DNA from: Datisca glomerata
Taxonomy: Eukaryota > Streptophyta > Magnoliopsida > Cucurbitales > Datiscaceae
Assembly: GCA_003255025.1 (NCBI GenBank)
Contig: QANY01004770.1
Span: 915,790-979,789, forward strand
Reading direction: 5' to 3'
Length of the DNA: 64,000 bases
Shown: positions 11,906 through 23,640 of the stretch, piece after piece
Numbering within the stretch: position 1 is the first letter of the stretch
Layout of the letters: every line of letters begins with the position of its first letter
The notes under the pieces: model-generated
What the model saw: the letters and a program-made list of their open reading frames with translations, nothing else
The model's database searches: none
Told to the model about the DNA's origin: nothing
Made by a program: the position numbers and the translations under genes

Positions 11906-12312
11906 ACAGGATTTTGATCCTAATACTCCATATTATGCTTAAAAAATCTTGATGGAAAAATTAAAATAAATTTAGAAGTTTAAAATGTTTGGATAGATTG
12001 ACGGTTTGTAAATGTTATCCTTATACATAAAATGTTTAGGATCGAGTTTAAAAATCAACGACACAATAAACAAACTTAAAATCCAATTCCAAATTTTAGC
12101 CAACGATTCGACTGAACCTACCCATAAATATTAGAAAACCAACAATATTAGTTACATATTTATATCCATAATATGTCAAACGTCTGTCATGTAACTTGGA
12201 CAATTTTAGAATCCAAACAAACTTCAAATCGAAAAAAAACTTAAAATCCAAACAAACTTAGAATCCATCATATTTATATCCACAAAAAGTTCATATCAAC
12301 TTTGACAAAACA
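11906..12312. other. AT-rich stretch, nothing recognised
   Basis: No coding frame or repeat was recognised. It contains repeated TCCAAACAAACTT.AAATC phrases at about 12210-12270. Confidence 0.5.
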
Positions 12313-15108
12313 TCATGGTGCAACATTTATCTTTTTCGACAAAGCATCATGTGAATGCTTTATACATCCTTCATGTTCTCGTTCCGATTCAGAATCCTCA
12401 TTGGTGTCGTCTACATCATCATTAATTGAATCTTCACCAGTGTCATTATCTTCATCATCATCACTTCCATGCCTGCTTATTTGAGTTTCATACATGTGCA
12501 TGCGTCTTTGCAACTTCGCCTACAAGTGTACATATTCATTATATTTTGATTCCGTACTAAAAAATAAATAGGGAAAGATCATAGTTTACAATTTTCTTAT
12601 CATTTTCTTTCATTGATTCTTTGGCCTTTATCATCGCCTCACATACACTCAACATTTTCTCAAAAAATAGCCTGTTGAGACAGCAAATCATGCGAATCAT
12701 GCCTGCTGCGCATGCCGACGGTCCCTGCATTATCCGAATTATGCGTTAATATGATATTTAATGACTAAATAATAAATATTAATACCAAAACTCACATAAT
12801 CGACTTCAGCTGATGGAAGACCCCAGATTGGAACACCATTTGGAATGTCAATCAACTCACTACCAACATCTTGGAGTGGTAACTGAATCTACCACGATGG
12901 TAGTGGGATGTCAGCTACTCTTATATCATCAACGGTCGCTCTAGCCGACCCTGATGCTCCCGGTACTGCTGTGGTTGTTGCAGTTGCTGGTGTTGCTGCC
13001 TATACATAGTAGATTACAAATTTACATTGTCTAACAAAATGAGTAATCTCCTATATTTAAAAACCACTTAGAGACGTTTAGCACATGTGAATGAAGATGC
13101 CCCATCATAGTTGTAAGACAACCAATTTTTATGGAATTCATCATAAGTATCTTCGCCATCGTCATCTATATCATCGATGAAGTGTGTCGCTCTGAAACCT
13201 CCAAAACCACTAGACAGATCCTCTCTCGTGCATGGTTGATCACATAACATTAAATTTGGGGGTCTGTATGGGATGTACGGCATCTCGGTTCCCATACTCT
13301 ACCGTAAGACGCACTCACCCAAGTACCATGCTCTTCTAGTAGGTCCTTGCAGTAAGATTCTCATGGTGGTAGGAGGTATATTGTTGATGCTATAGTCTGG
13401 CAAGTTTGTATGTTGTCCCTAAGGGTTTCGATTGATTTGCAAGTTCAATAAAACATTATTCATACTCGGGGGGAAGGGGGAGACAAGATAAGAACTGATA
13501 TAATAAACCACATACCTCATTGGTCCTCACATATCAAAATTTAACACAGAATTCTTTTAGGCAGTGACCAACATCCCTTGTTCCCGACTCATTATCTATC
13601 CAACACACTGCTCTTGGGAATGTGTCTGGACCACCCAATGGCCTGCTCAGTGCCAAACACGAAAAGTAATCTCAAGCCCATACCTCTCATGCTCTCCAAG
13701 ACTCCTTATCCCTACACTTTTACCGCGGCATAATGCGTCCATATTGCAATACAATATGGACAACGCCGAATCACCCCAATTATACTCCCATATCTCATCT
13801 ATTTTTTGTAAGCTAGGGAGGAAGTACAAATAAACTTTATTACTCTTGTCACAAAACATTGTACTACTCAAAATGTCCTCCTGTTTAGGAGTAGTACACT
13901 CATAATTAACATAACTATAAAATATCCATTGATAACTAACTTTTTTTTCTGCAACCTCCAACAACGGTTTGTCAAATAACTTTTGCAAAGCCTTCTTGTT
14001 CTAGTAGAGTTCCAAATCATAGTCTATTTGTCGACCATCGACTTTCAGGCTAGTCATCGTAGCAAAGTCCAATGGGGTCATTGTCATTTCACCCACTTCA
14101 TCTATATGAAAGGTGTAGGTTGTATCCCACCATTTCTCAGCCAAACTTTTCAATAGGACACGATTCTATCTGCCCATTTTTCAATATACTTATAAAATAA
14201 CTAAACCCAGAAGCATCGACATTCCTTTTCACATTTTCAGGAAGCCTACTGTACCATCGAGCTACTAGTGTAGTGTTCCCGAAACCACGCATACCAAGAT
14301 CATAGGACTCAGCCTAAGAAACCAAAATTTAAGTATGACTCAGTGAAAAAGGCGTGTGAAGAAAAATGTACTATAATCTCTATTGTGACATTTCGTTGAA
14401 CACATTACGGGCAATGGACATACACTATAATTTTTCATCCAAAACATATATCGCTTCCAATAATAGTACATTTCTAAAAGCATCACATTAAAAACACTCA
14501 GTTTTCAAAATGATTCAAGTATCTATTTGGTATTTTAACATTATAACATATAACAATCAAATTTTTTGTTAAAGAAGCTTACATTTTATCCTTAGATGTG
14601 ATATAGCATTTCATCAAACATGTTACGTATATTCATATCAATATAGTATAAAACTCAATATGATATTTAACAAACACATCATGGACAATGAAAACAATAC
14701 ACCATATAATTCATTATGACATTTCATCGAACACTTTACGGACACTCATGAAAATACTATAGTTTTCCATCCAAGACATATATTTCTACCAGCAAGCATA
14801 CATTTCTATAATCATCATATAAAAAATACTCAATTTGTAGAACAAATCAAGTATATATTAGGTGTTTTAACAATATAACACATAAAATTCAAAATCTTTA
14901 AAGAAAAACTTACATCTTGTTTGTTTGGGTGAGATATATGCTCTGTTGGAGTAACATGAAGAATATGGCTACTAAGATTTCAATTCTTTGGACGAAATAT
15001 TTTCACCCCATAAGCAATGGCATCATAAGGCCCTTTCAAAACGCTCGAGCTTAGTTGTGTCGTTACACTCAATGTTCCCTTTGTAACTTTATGCTTTCAT
15101 CTAGCCAT
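12313..15108 (-). pseudogene. Plant mobile domain (PMD, MAIN-like) gene, degenerate, with introns
   Basis: PMD proteins occur both as host nuclear proteins (the MAIN/MAIL family, linked to silencing) and as transposon-borne copies. Reading down from 15108: an N-terminal exon with LKGPYDAIAYGVKIF; an intron 14913-14314 with donor GAT|GTAAGT and acceptor TTTCTTAG|GCT; then LGMRGFGNTTLVARWYSRLP, ALAEKWWDTTYTFHIDEVGE followed by MTMTPLDFATM.SLKVDG, and the core LQKIDEIWEYNWGDSALSIL at 13988-13647. These are the usual order and spacing of PMD motifs. Further pieces at 13295-13068 and an acidic tail (12513-12313, rich in D/E/S) follow, with another likely intron at about 12795-12728. A TGA at codon 4, stops and frameshifts make it a pseudogene. 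The boundary toward 12313 is uncertain. Confidence 0.75.
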
Positions 15109-15519
15109 TATTGGTGAAAAATACAATATTAGAAGGATATGGTGTCTGGGGTCGCGGGTTAAAGGGATTTGACTCGGGTTTGGCGCAGGTCTTGACTTGT
15201 GTGTTGCAAGGGATGTGTTTAATGAGAGATTGTAGGTTTGACTTGTGTGTTGCAATGGATTTGGATCGGTTTTGATAGTTCGGGCTATGAAGAGAGATGA
15301 AGATGGAGATGAAGAATAAGGAGAATAAGGTTTGAGTTAAGAGAAATGAAGTGTTGAGAGAGAGGGGGAAGGGTGGGCATCAAATTTTTAAGAATAAGGG
15401 GAGAGTGTTTTTTAATGTTAGGGTTAATTTTGATAAGAAATAATGTTAGATTTAAAAATTAGATTTATTGGGTTATAAATTAAATAAAACGTAAAGGGTT
15501 ATTTTCCAAAAATTATGGG
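15109..15519. other. Upstream region of the PMD gene
   Basis: GA/GT-rich DNA with a duplicated phrase TTGACTTGTGTGTTGCAA (near 15192 and 15238) and a purine-rich run at 15290-15370. It is the natural position for the PMD promoter (minus strand), but no convincing TATA box could be fixed. Confidence 0.4.
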
Positions 15520-15750
15520 GTTATTATTTTAAAATAAAATGTTAAATATCAAATTTTAATATTTAATATCAAACTTTTTAGCGAATATGATCGATTTAAT
15601 AGTAGAATCTAACCTTAAGGGTTATAGGTATTCGTCAAATTGATGAATATGATTTACTAACCATCATAACATCATGACATATAATTATATTCGGTGAAAA
15701 TCCGTCTCGCTCGATACTTGTCACAAAAGCATAACAACATTATCAGTGAT
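15520..15750. repeat. MULE end module shared with 50590-50740 (inverted) and 52400-52545 (direct)
   Basis: The text TTAATAGTAGAATCTAACCT, then GGGTTATAGGTATTCGTCAA and GATGAATATGATTTAC, matches 52460-52540 in direct orientation. It matches 50590-50740 in reverse complement, where homology runs on through TTGTGACAAGTAT. The two copies at about 50.6 and 52.5 kb face each other as inverted ends of a small element, so this copy is best read as the right end region of the large MULE. Confidence 0.8.
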
Positions 15751-16179
15751 GACTTTTATCGAGTTTATGATTAAGTGTTCAATTATTTTGGGAATTCTTA
15801 AATAATCTAATCTAATTTTACATAATAAGTGAGTATCATGAATGTTTGCATTGAAATAACGAGTTTTTTTTCTATTTTATCGATGATTTTCCCGGTGTAC
15901 GGTAAATAATTACAAAAATATTAATTTTTGGTTGATTGTGAAGAATGGCAATTAGAGCCATATAAATGGCGATTAGGCCAAATAAAATGCCGATTGGGAG
16001 GGAGACTGGATATTGCCTATTTATACATGGTGCTTAGGAATGAAACATGCGATTGGAGGCATAAAGCTAGCGCTTGGCTTTGACGATGTGATTAGCACCG
16101 TCAGGATGACGTTTAGGGGCTAAAAATAGGTGTTCACCTATTAGGTATCGTGATTAAGTTTTAGTAATTCACTAAATAC
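15751..16179. other. Subterminal MULE spacer with TGGCGATTAG-like repeats
   Basis: At 15950-16110 short imperfect repeats (TGGCAATTAGAGCC, TGGCGATTAGGCC, TGCCGATTGGG) are followed by GGTGTTCACC. The same order of parts occurs in inverted orientation at 50830-51010 of the small MULE. No gene is present. Confidence 0.55.
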
Positions 16180-17435
16180 GTAGTGGGGTACAACAAATTT
16201 TTTAGGGGTTCACCAAAATTTAAAAATTCATTTCTTTGGGTTCATAAAATACGTAGTTCACTAAATACGTAAAGAAATTCACCAAATATGTAGTAGAGTT
16301 CACCAAATACATATTTGGTGAACTTTGTATGTATTTGATGAACCACATTACATATTTGGTTAACCCCAGTACATATTTGATGAACCCCAATACGTATTCG
16401 TGAACCCGGTACATATTTGATGAACCCTCTAAAAATTATTAATTTGTACATATTTAGTGAACCCCAGTATATATTTGGTGAATCCCTAAAAAATTATTAA
16501 TTTGTACATATTTGATGAATCTCACTACGTAATTGTGGAACCTCAGTACGTATTTGGTGAACCCCACTAAAAAATATTATTTTATACGTATTTGATGAAC
16601 CCCACTATGTAATTGATGAACCCCGAGTACAAAATTGGTGAACCTCAGTACGTATTTGGTGAAACCCTCCAAGAATTATTAATTTATACGTATTTGGTGA
16701 ACCCCACTACGTAATTGGTGAACCACAGTGCACAAGTGACGAATTCTAGTACGTATTTGGTGAACCTCTATAAGAATTATTAGTTTATACGTAATTGGTG
16801 ACCCCTAATACGTAATTGGTGAATCCTCAATACGTAATTGGTGAACCCCAAATACGTAATTGGTGAATCATAGTACATATTTGGTGAACCCCTCTAAAAA
16901 TTATTATTTTGTACGTATTTAGTGAACCCAAGTACGTAATTGGTGAACTTCAATACATATTTGGTGAACTCCTCCAATAATTATTAATTTGTACATATTT
17001 AGTGAACCGCACTACGTAATTGGTGAACTCTAGTACGTAATTCGTGAGCCCCACTACGTATTTGGTGAATCCCTCCAAAAATTATTAATCCGTACGTATT
17101 TGGTGAACCACACTACGTAATTGATGAACTCCAATACGTAATTGGTGAACCCCAGTACGTATTTGGTGAACCTCTCTAAGAATTATTAATTTGTACGTAT
17201 TTGGTGAACCCCACTACTTAATTTGTGAACCCCAGTATGTATTTGGTGATCCCCTCCAAGAATTATTATTTTATATGTATTTGGTGAACCCCACTACGTC
17301 GTTAGTGAACCCCAATACATATTTGGTGAACCATTCTAAAAATTATTAATTTGTACGTATTTTGTGAACTTCAATACATATTTAGTGAACCACAATATGT
17401 ATTTGGTGAATCTCAATATGTATTTGGTGAACAAA
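16180..17435 (+). repeat. GTACGTATTTGGTGAACCCC tandem array, ~1.25 kb
   Basis: Dozens of 19-24 bp units of the form (TA)CGTA(A/T)TTGGTGAACCCCA occur in higher-order blocks of about 110-120 bp, each closed by CTAAAAATTATTAATTTGTA. The first 130 bp (16190-16320) carry the unit inverted, then the direction switches. An array with the same unit and the same switch lies at 49990-50420. It sits just outside the shared end module in both places, so it probably belongs to the MULE ends. Confidence 0.92.
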
Positions 17436-17547
17436 GAAAACTTGTTACCTGTTAGGCTTTTGTGGCCCAGATTGTTCCAAATGCAATCTAAGGGCCACAA
17501 TGGCCCAGGATGGATGCCGATAATTTCTTTCCGGCATCATAAATTTA

Positions 17548-18668
17548 TTGAAGTGCAACATTTTGGTACCAAAGAACCAATACAATGTGCTTGAGGTGAA
17601 CAAAATAGGGTATGAGAACTGGACAACTGAAAGGGCAGTTGGGAATTGGAGTAGTGGCAAAGATTTTATACCCCTTAATGACCACCATGTATGTTGACCG
17701 CCATGTATGTTGCTGTAAATTTCATCGAGACTCTGTTCTTCACTTCGGTCTAGGGTTTGTTTATCTTCCGCTTGTTCTTGTTCATCTTCAACCACTCTGA
17801 GCTGTTCAAAATCCGTAATGGATATGCGTTCATGTTCATCCTCTTTCACCACCTCCTTCCTCTTCTCTTGCTTCTAACCATTCCGATTCGTCTTCCGTGG
17901 TGGCTCCTCGACGACAGTTTAAGGCTTTGCTGGTCTCTTTGACACTTCTTTAGTTCCGATCTGAGTGGATTTAGAGTGACATTGTTGTGTTGTATTGTTG
18001 ATATTTCTTGAGACTTTTCAATTTGGTTTTTATTCTTTTTGAAGCATTTGATTTGGATTGTTATTCTTTTTGAAGCATTTGATTTGGATTTCTCGGTGGT
18101 GCTTGGACCACCTTCACTTCCTTCAGTTCTGGTTCGTCTTCCTTCACGTTTCTCTTCCTCGAGTCTTCTTTGGGTTATGTCAAAGTGATATAACTCGTAA
18201 ACCATTGGTATAAGGGTTAAGTGAGGGGGAATTAAAAAAATTAAAACGCCATTAACATAATATTTAACGATTTTGATGTTTTTTGTCCGTAAAATGAAAT
18301 GTTAAGGGAAGTCTATCTTTTTTTTAAAATTATAAGGAATACTTATATCTTTTATATAAATCTCAAAGGGTGTCCATGTAATTTCTGATTTCTAAACAAT
18401 AAAATGTTATTTAACCACCACATTGGAGACTAGGAAGTTGAAACGAACAATGTTGGCTGTCATTATTTTAAGAAAAAGGTAATTGCTGCAACAACACGAT
18501 AACTTTCTTGGAAATAATAAAAAAATTATTGACAACATATTTTATCAAAAAGCATAGCTTCTGGATTGCTCTATATTAGCAGCTTTTATTGGACGGTTTA
18601 GGTAGTAAATTCAATGTATTAAACCACGACCTGTTGGAGCTTAGTTCAATAATATATTAGCTAGGTTA
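17548..18668 (+). repeat. ~1.1 kb direct-repeat block (copy 2 of 868-1930)
   Basis: This is the second copy of the block described at 868-1930. It starts right after the array and about 100 bp of unique sequence. It carries an extra 11-bp tandem piece (ACCGCCATGTATGTTG after ACCACCATGTATGTTG, near 17685) and a duplicated CTTTTTGAAGCATTTGATTT near 18040-18080. A minus-strand frame at 17852-17445 is open for 135 codons (acidic, then FGTKMLHFNKFMMPERNYRH), but copy 1 does not preserve it, so I do not call a gene. Confidence 0.85.
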
Positions 18669-19519
18669 CTAGAACTAGTAGTTCTCAAATCTGACCTTGA
18701 ACAATTCAATATGATCTCTCCTCCATTGCTTGATGAGTTGATATGTGTCCTCAAAATTTGATGGCCGGACTACATGTGAGAAGAATTCACACCGTCCAAC
18801 ATAATTCTCTTTTCTAATTTTTGTGCATGTCTCGTTTAAATAAACCAGACGAATATCGTGTTTATTAAATCGTGTTATAACTATAATTAATGATTAGATA
18901 TAAGTTTAAAATGATATTATAAATGAAAAAACAAGAATATTTAAACAAGCACATTAAAAACACAAAAATGAAGAAAAATAAAAATAATAAAATAAAATAA
19001 GCATATTTATCATGACATGTTTTCTCTTTTTGAAAGCCACAGTTCTATTATACCTCCATCTAAACTATTACTAAGAGTGTTTGTGTCTTTTTAAGAGAGT
19101 TTAAAGTTGTATTATGAGATTTAATTTTAGATTACATAAAAATATAACGGATAAAAGAGAAATTCAGAATTATCTCATCTTAAACATCATTAAAAAAAAT
19201 TATGTAATAACTATATGTTAAACTGACGAAAGATAATTAAGATAGCAAAGATAATTAAGATATCAATAGAGTTGGCGCCAGATACTCATTTCATTTCAGT
19301 GTCAAGCCCTCATAATAATTACAATTCTCATCCCTTGAAATATCCAGAATTCTAAATGAAATATTACATGTCAGACAAAATACGAAAGATATAAATTAGC
19401 TCTCAAACTTTTTATTTTATTGTATACATTTTTATACATTGTATTGTATACATTCCACATAATCAAAATAGTGTTTCATATTAAGCTTTGCGTTATTCTA
19501 AGAAACTCAATTCAACGAA
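18669..19519. other. AT-rich spacer, no gene
   Basis: Nothing recognised beyond A/T-rich simple sequence and the duplicated phrase AAGATAATTAAGATA near 19230-19262. Confidence 0.55.
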
Positions 19520-20260
19520 CACATGCATCAATTAATGGACATACCCTATGTTGATGTGGAAAATATGTCCGCATCGACTGTCGAGAAATTTACCACGCGT
19601 CGTTTGGCGATTCGTTCAGGGGGTCTGCAAAAATCAAGAATGATCGTGAAAACAATAGGCATAGCACTGGGGGGTGCCCCACCTAATGCACTCCGACGAT
19701 CAAGTCAGTAGAGTGTTTAGAGAAAAGTAGTAATATGGAGAATTGCTTACCATTAAATGGCGCTCATAAGATATTTATAATGATTTTCTCTATCAGTTAA
19801 ACGTCCCGGTTCAATGTATCTTTCCCATTGATCTGATAAGGAATAGAGATATTTATGGAGAATATTCCACAAATCAGGATAGTTTGGTTATCATCTTATC
19901 TTCTTTAACAACCATTGATATTACCTGATAGATTTGATGTGTGTCTATCATTTCCTTGTATGAGTGATTATCGGGACAGGAAAATGATATCAGCTATCAC
20001 GAGTAGCCAGAGTCTTAGGTATGAGATTACCTCATCATCCGCGTGACCTCAATAGTGTAAGTATAAGTGGGGTTGTGTCCATCAATCTGATCGTGGAGGG
20101 TGCCTCGGTCATCATGGTGACTTCGGTCACTGAGAAGTCCTCAGTTTAGACTTAATGTGAGCCCTACCCGAAAAATGAGAGTATTGAGTCTTGTTAAAAA
20201 ATATTATTGAGTGAATTTTAGTCCGAATGTATTTTTCTCCCCTACAGCTAAACTTGTAGA
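19520..20260 (+). other. Probable LTR/leader fragment of a gypsy-type retrotransposon
   Basis: CACCTAATGCACTCCGACGA followed by TCAAGTCAGTAG near 19680-19712 has the flavour of the R-U5/leader segment of plant gypsy LTRs (the ...CTCCGACGCTCAAGTCAGT... phrase). It is followed by GC-richer text with repeated GGTCAC/GGTGACT motifs. No partner LTR was found in the window, so this is a weak call. Confidence 0.35.
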
Positions 20261-21289
20261 AATCATCCAACCATAGGCAATGAAAATAGAATTTGTTTTA
20301 TATATCTTGCACAAGAGAATGGAAGTATTATATACAAGAAACATAAATAAAGTTAAAAGGGAATTTCACATATCTATCATAAAATAAGCGATTAAGATGA
20401 GAAATTGAAGGCTCCCACATATAAAAAGAAGAAGATGAGAGTGATAGAAGTGTTCAATGATAGCTATAGAAATCACAGAAGACCAAGATATCATACTTAC
20501 TTCAATAATACTTTTCTAAATAATTAAAATCTATAACAACTTTCTAGGATGCATACTCCCTAATTGTTTCTTGCACAATTTGTGATATGCCAAATCATAA
20601 ATTGAGACTTATTTATACTAGAGGGTTGGATGATGAAAAGTTTCTTAGAAATTTATTGTATTTAACCAAATAAATAACTTTCTTTCATAGAAGTCCTATA
20701 AAATGAAGTTTCGTTAATTGAATAGCTTTGAAACTATCAAATCAATGATGAATTAATATTTCTAAAATATGATATTAACAAATGACTTAGATTGTTGTGT
20801 TAAGTGCATTATTCTTTTGATTCTTCCTATATGAAGATGTTAATTTTTATGAAAAACGATAAAATAAAAGCTTAATTCAATTGTTAGTGGATAATTCAAT
20901 AATGTACCGTACTATGTGAAAGTTTTTGAGTGTATGAATTGAGTTTGTAAAAAGATGTCAATAAGTTTAGACACTAAGACTTATGTATATGCATTATTTA
21001 GGAAACAAACTTTTAGTTAAAATGATAATCTTAACAACCTATCTAAAAAATGAGTATTTTGGGATTTTAAATGTTTCTCTAAAAAATAAGGTATTTTAAA
21101 GATATTATAGATTATAGATTATAACCTCTACAATGAAAATGCTAGTTACCTTTTTAAGAAAATAGAATTTAGGTACTAATTATTGTAAACTTCAAGAATT
21201 AAATTTTTAAAAATAGTATTGTTAAGGAAAAAATTAAGAATCAAGGTTAATTTTCTAATGCTTTGGAGCTCATTCTAAAGCAAAGACAC
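20261..21289. other. AT-rich spacer, no gene
   Basis: No frame or repeat recognised. The last bases (GACAC, 21285-21289) form one side of the probable target duplication of the following gypsy element. Confidence 0.55.
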
Positions 21290-21990
21290 TGTTATGGGTG
21301 TTTTCTCTAGCACCAATGACAAGGCAGCACATGTCACACCACAACAGAGAGCCGAAAACAATAGAAAGTGTTAGAGAAGAAGTGACCTCGACTGGTCAGC
21401 CCCACGCTCGCTTAGGTCGCACAGGCCTGAGCATATGCGAGAACGTATGAAATTCGTGAAGAGAGCTCGGTCAACCTCGAGTACCAAGGTCATCATTACC
21501 TGTCAAAAAATAACATTCGAGGTGGCACCTTCCTACATGCCCGAGCACCTAACAGGTCCAATCGATATGACATGGTGTCACAGCAGCCTCCGATATGTCA
21601 CCTCGAAAGCACATGAACAGTTTAATGCTCCTCACTTTGTGTCAAAGGTCACCTCCCTCCTGTCTAATCAAATACATGCATTGTACCCTGAGAAGCTTCC
21701 CGAGCACTCTCCCAAGACTTCCTCGACACGCTTCCTCCAACAAGGGTTTAGGCACAAATACCCCAATATATTGAAGAAAGAGGTACGTCATTTTCTCCCA
21801 TAAGGAGACTATGTTAAAATAACGACAAATACCGACTTTGACATCGGAGGCCCTTTGGCGAGGCAACCACCCCCGGTTCCCCTCGCCTTTGGGTTATTTA
21901 TTTGTCTTTTATAGACATTGAGGTCGTGAGGAGCTCCTGCCAGGGGGGAGATTTAATGCAAGATCACTGTTGAAGTTTTCGACATCAACA
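21290..21990 (+). repeat. 5' LTR, 701 bp
   Basis: It begins TGTTATGGGTGTTTT and ends GACATCAACA, with TG...CA ends. It matches 30303-30983 over its whole length, including ACCAATGACAAGGCA, CACCACAACAGAGAGCC and the GGGGGAGATT..ATGCAAGATCA stretch near its end. Confidence 0.9.
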
Positions 21991-22012
21991 GTTGGCCCCG
22001 TCTATGGGAAGT
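21991..22012 (+). other. PBS-like segment after the 5' LTR
   Basis: GTTGGCCCCGTCTATGGGAA directly follows the LTR. Many plant gypsy elements have GTTGGCGCCGTCTGTGGGAA in this position, so the site looks mutated at two bases. Confidence 0.6.
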
Positions 22013-22789
22013 GATGATAAAATCATTCCTATTCAAAGTACCTGAAATCCTTTGTCTCCCGAAAAAGAGTGGATGAGTCTGGTGCCCCCCTCCCCCCCCC
22101 ACCGACGAAGTCCAAGATAAAGGGGGAGATCCACCCATCTCCTCGCCAAGAGAAGAGTCGTCTTCCATAGTGATTACTACATGATAGAAGAAGAAGAATA
22201 TGAAGGCCGTAACCTTTGAGATGACCAGGAGAGGGAAGAAAAACATGCTAGTTGTCGTTCGAACATTAAGAGTATCTTGCACGGGAATGGTGAGAGGGTA
22301 AGGTCATGGTGAGAGGGTAAGGTCGGTCACAAGACCCCTTGCACCAGTTCTTAATAAAATCAGGTTTTTTACTTATAGGTGTGTTCCCCCCAAGCTCTTC
22401 ACTGGGTGGATGAACCCGAAGGAACATAGGGCTTGTGATCGATGAACTGCCCAGAGATTAGTTCAGAGAAGAACTTGAAAGATTGTGGGAATCAGTCTTC
22501 TTCCCGCTAGAGCAGGCGAAGAATATAGTTTAAGATAAATCGATATCTGCCCACGAGCAGAATGTATAACTCGAGGACTTCTGCCATTAAAGACACGATG
22601 AGAGAATGAAAGTTACAGCTCAAGAAATAGAAAGTTTGGCTGTCTTCAGCTCTCAGGTTTGGCCTCCCTTCAGTATGAATTGAAGAAGCGGTCTCCCTTT
22701 TAAATGGTCAACGCCAAGATGTAACAGACAACATAAATTGTGAACTCAACAACATTTGTCAAATAAAAGGAGAAAATTGACTCTTCCAC
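22013..22789 (+). other. Degenerate gypsy leader/gag-position region
   Basis: Moderate GC content with no frame longer than about 100 codons. A run of C at 22085-22101 breaks any frame. Position argues for a former leader or gag, but no gag motif can be named. Confidence 0.4.
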
Positions 22790-23640
22790 ATCATGCGATG
22801 AATGATTAAAAAGTGATGATTGGTACGGCATTTTGGCTCACCAGTCAGGATTAAAATGTGATGACTAGTTTGACAATCTGGCCCACTAGTCAGGATTAAA
22901 AAGTTATGACTAGTACAACAATCTAACCATCCAATCAGGATAAAAAGTTGATGACTAGCGTGGCAATCTAGCCCACCAGTCGAGATTGAGGATCTAGCCA
23001 AAAAAGCATGCCTGGAGGTAAAAAGTGATGCATGCCGAGCACTCTAGCTCGTCAGACGAGATTAGAAGTGTAGACAAAGTAGGCGCGCCTAGCTAGACAT
23101 CAAGGTAAAAAGTAATGTCTACTGAGCCATCTAGCTCGATATATGGGGTTAAGGGTCTAATCTAGAGCAGGAACGCTGGCTAGACGTAAAAGGTAAAAAG
23201 TGATGTCTGCTGAGCACTCTAGCTCGTGAGACAAGTAAGGGTCTTTCTAGAGCATGAATGTATGGCTAGACATCAGAGAAAAAATGTGATGTCTGTCGAG
23301 CACTCTAATCGCCAAACGGGATTAAGGGTCTAGCTAAAGCAGGCGCACCTGGCTGAACGTCAAGGTAAAATTTGATGTTTGTTGAGCACTTTAGCTCGCC
23401 GGACGGTATCAAGTGATGTATGTCGAGCACTCTAGCTCACCAGACGAGATTAAATCATGTTTGCTAAGCACTCTAACTCACCAGACGGGATTAAAGGATG
23501 TCTGCCGAGTACCCTAATTTGCCAGATGGGAATAAGGGCCTAGCCAAGAGCAGCCACGAATGGCCGGACGTTAAGGCAAAAAATGATGTCTAGGGAGCGA
23601 TTTAGCCCGCCCGACTGGATTAAGGAAATGTCCTCTGACC
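22790..23640. repeat. Internal minisatellite of the gypsy element
   Basis: From 22800 a ~59-bp unit (GATGACTAGT..GGCAATCTGGCCCACCAGTC, then AGGATTAAAAAG) repeats four times. From about 23000 a longer relative unit repeats about eight times (GATGTCTGCCGAGCACTCTA, then GCTCGCCAGACGGGATTAAG). The minus-strand frame at 23001-22759 is a repeat peptide, not a gene. Confidence 0.85.

Larger units (their letters stand above)
4860..17440. mobile_element. Large degenerate MULE carrying Ulp1-like, FAR1-type transposase and PMD genes
   Basis: Three gene remnants typical of plant MULE-associated sequence lie side by side: an Ulp1-like peptidase (+), a FAR1-family transposase (-) and a plant-mobile-domain gene (-). 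They are followed by an end module (15520-15750) and a tandem array (16180-17435). Both the end module and the array recur in inverted orientation at the left end of a small element at 49990-52560, which supports their being terminal parts of one MULE family. The GCGTTTGGGGCC repeat at 11500-11905 also recurs there. The left boundary is not visible, and the start given is simply where the Ulp1 frame begins. Membership of all three genes in one element is inference; insertion side by side remains possible. Confidence 0.6.

Noticed and set aside
16180..17435. The GGTGAACCCC array as a CRISPR array
   Set aside because: Units are degenerate, head-to-tail with little true spacer, change orientation, and lie in plant transposon sequence.
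868..18668. The 1-kb direct repeats as LTRs of one giant retrotransposon
   Set aside because: No TG...CA ends, no primer site after the left copy, no polypurine tract before the right one, and no retroelement genes between them.
19270..19290. TTGGCGCCAGATACTCATTT as a gypsy primer binding site
   Set aside because: Only the GGCGCC core matches; no LTR ends just before it.
22759..23001. A repeat protein on the minus strand (HHFLILTGG units)
   Set aside because: It follows the ~59-bp minisatellite of the gypsy element and has no start or end context.
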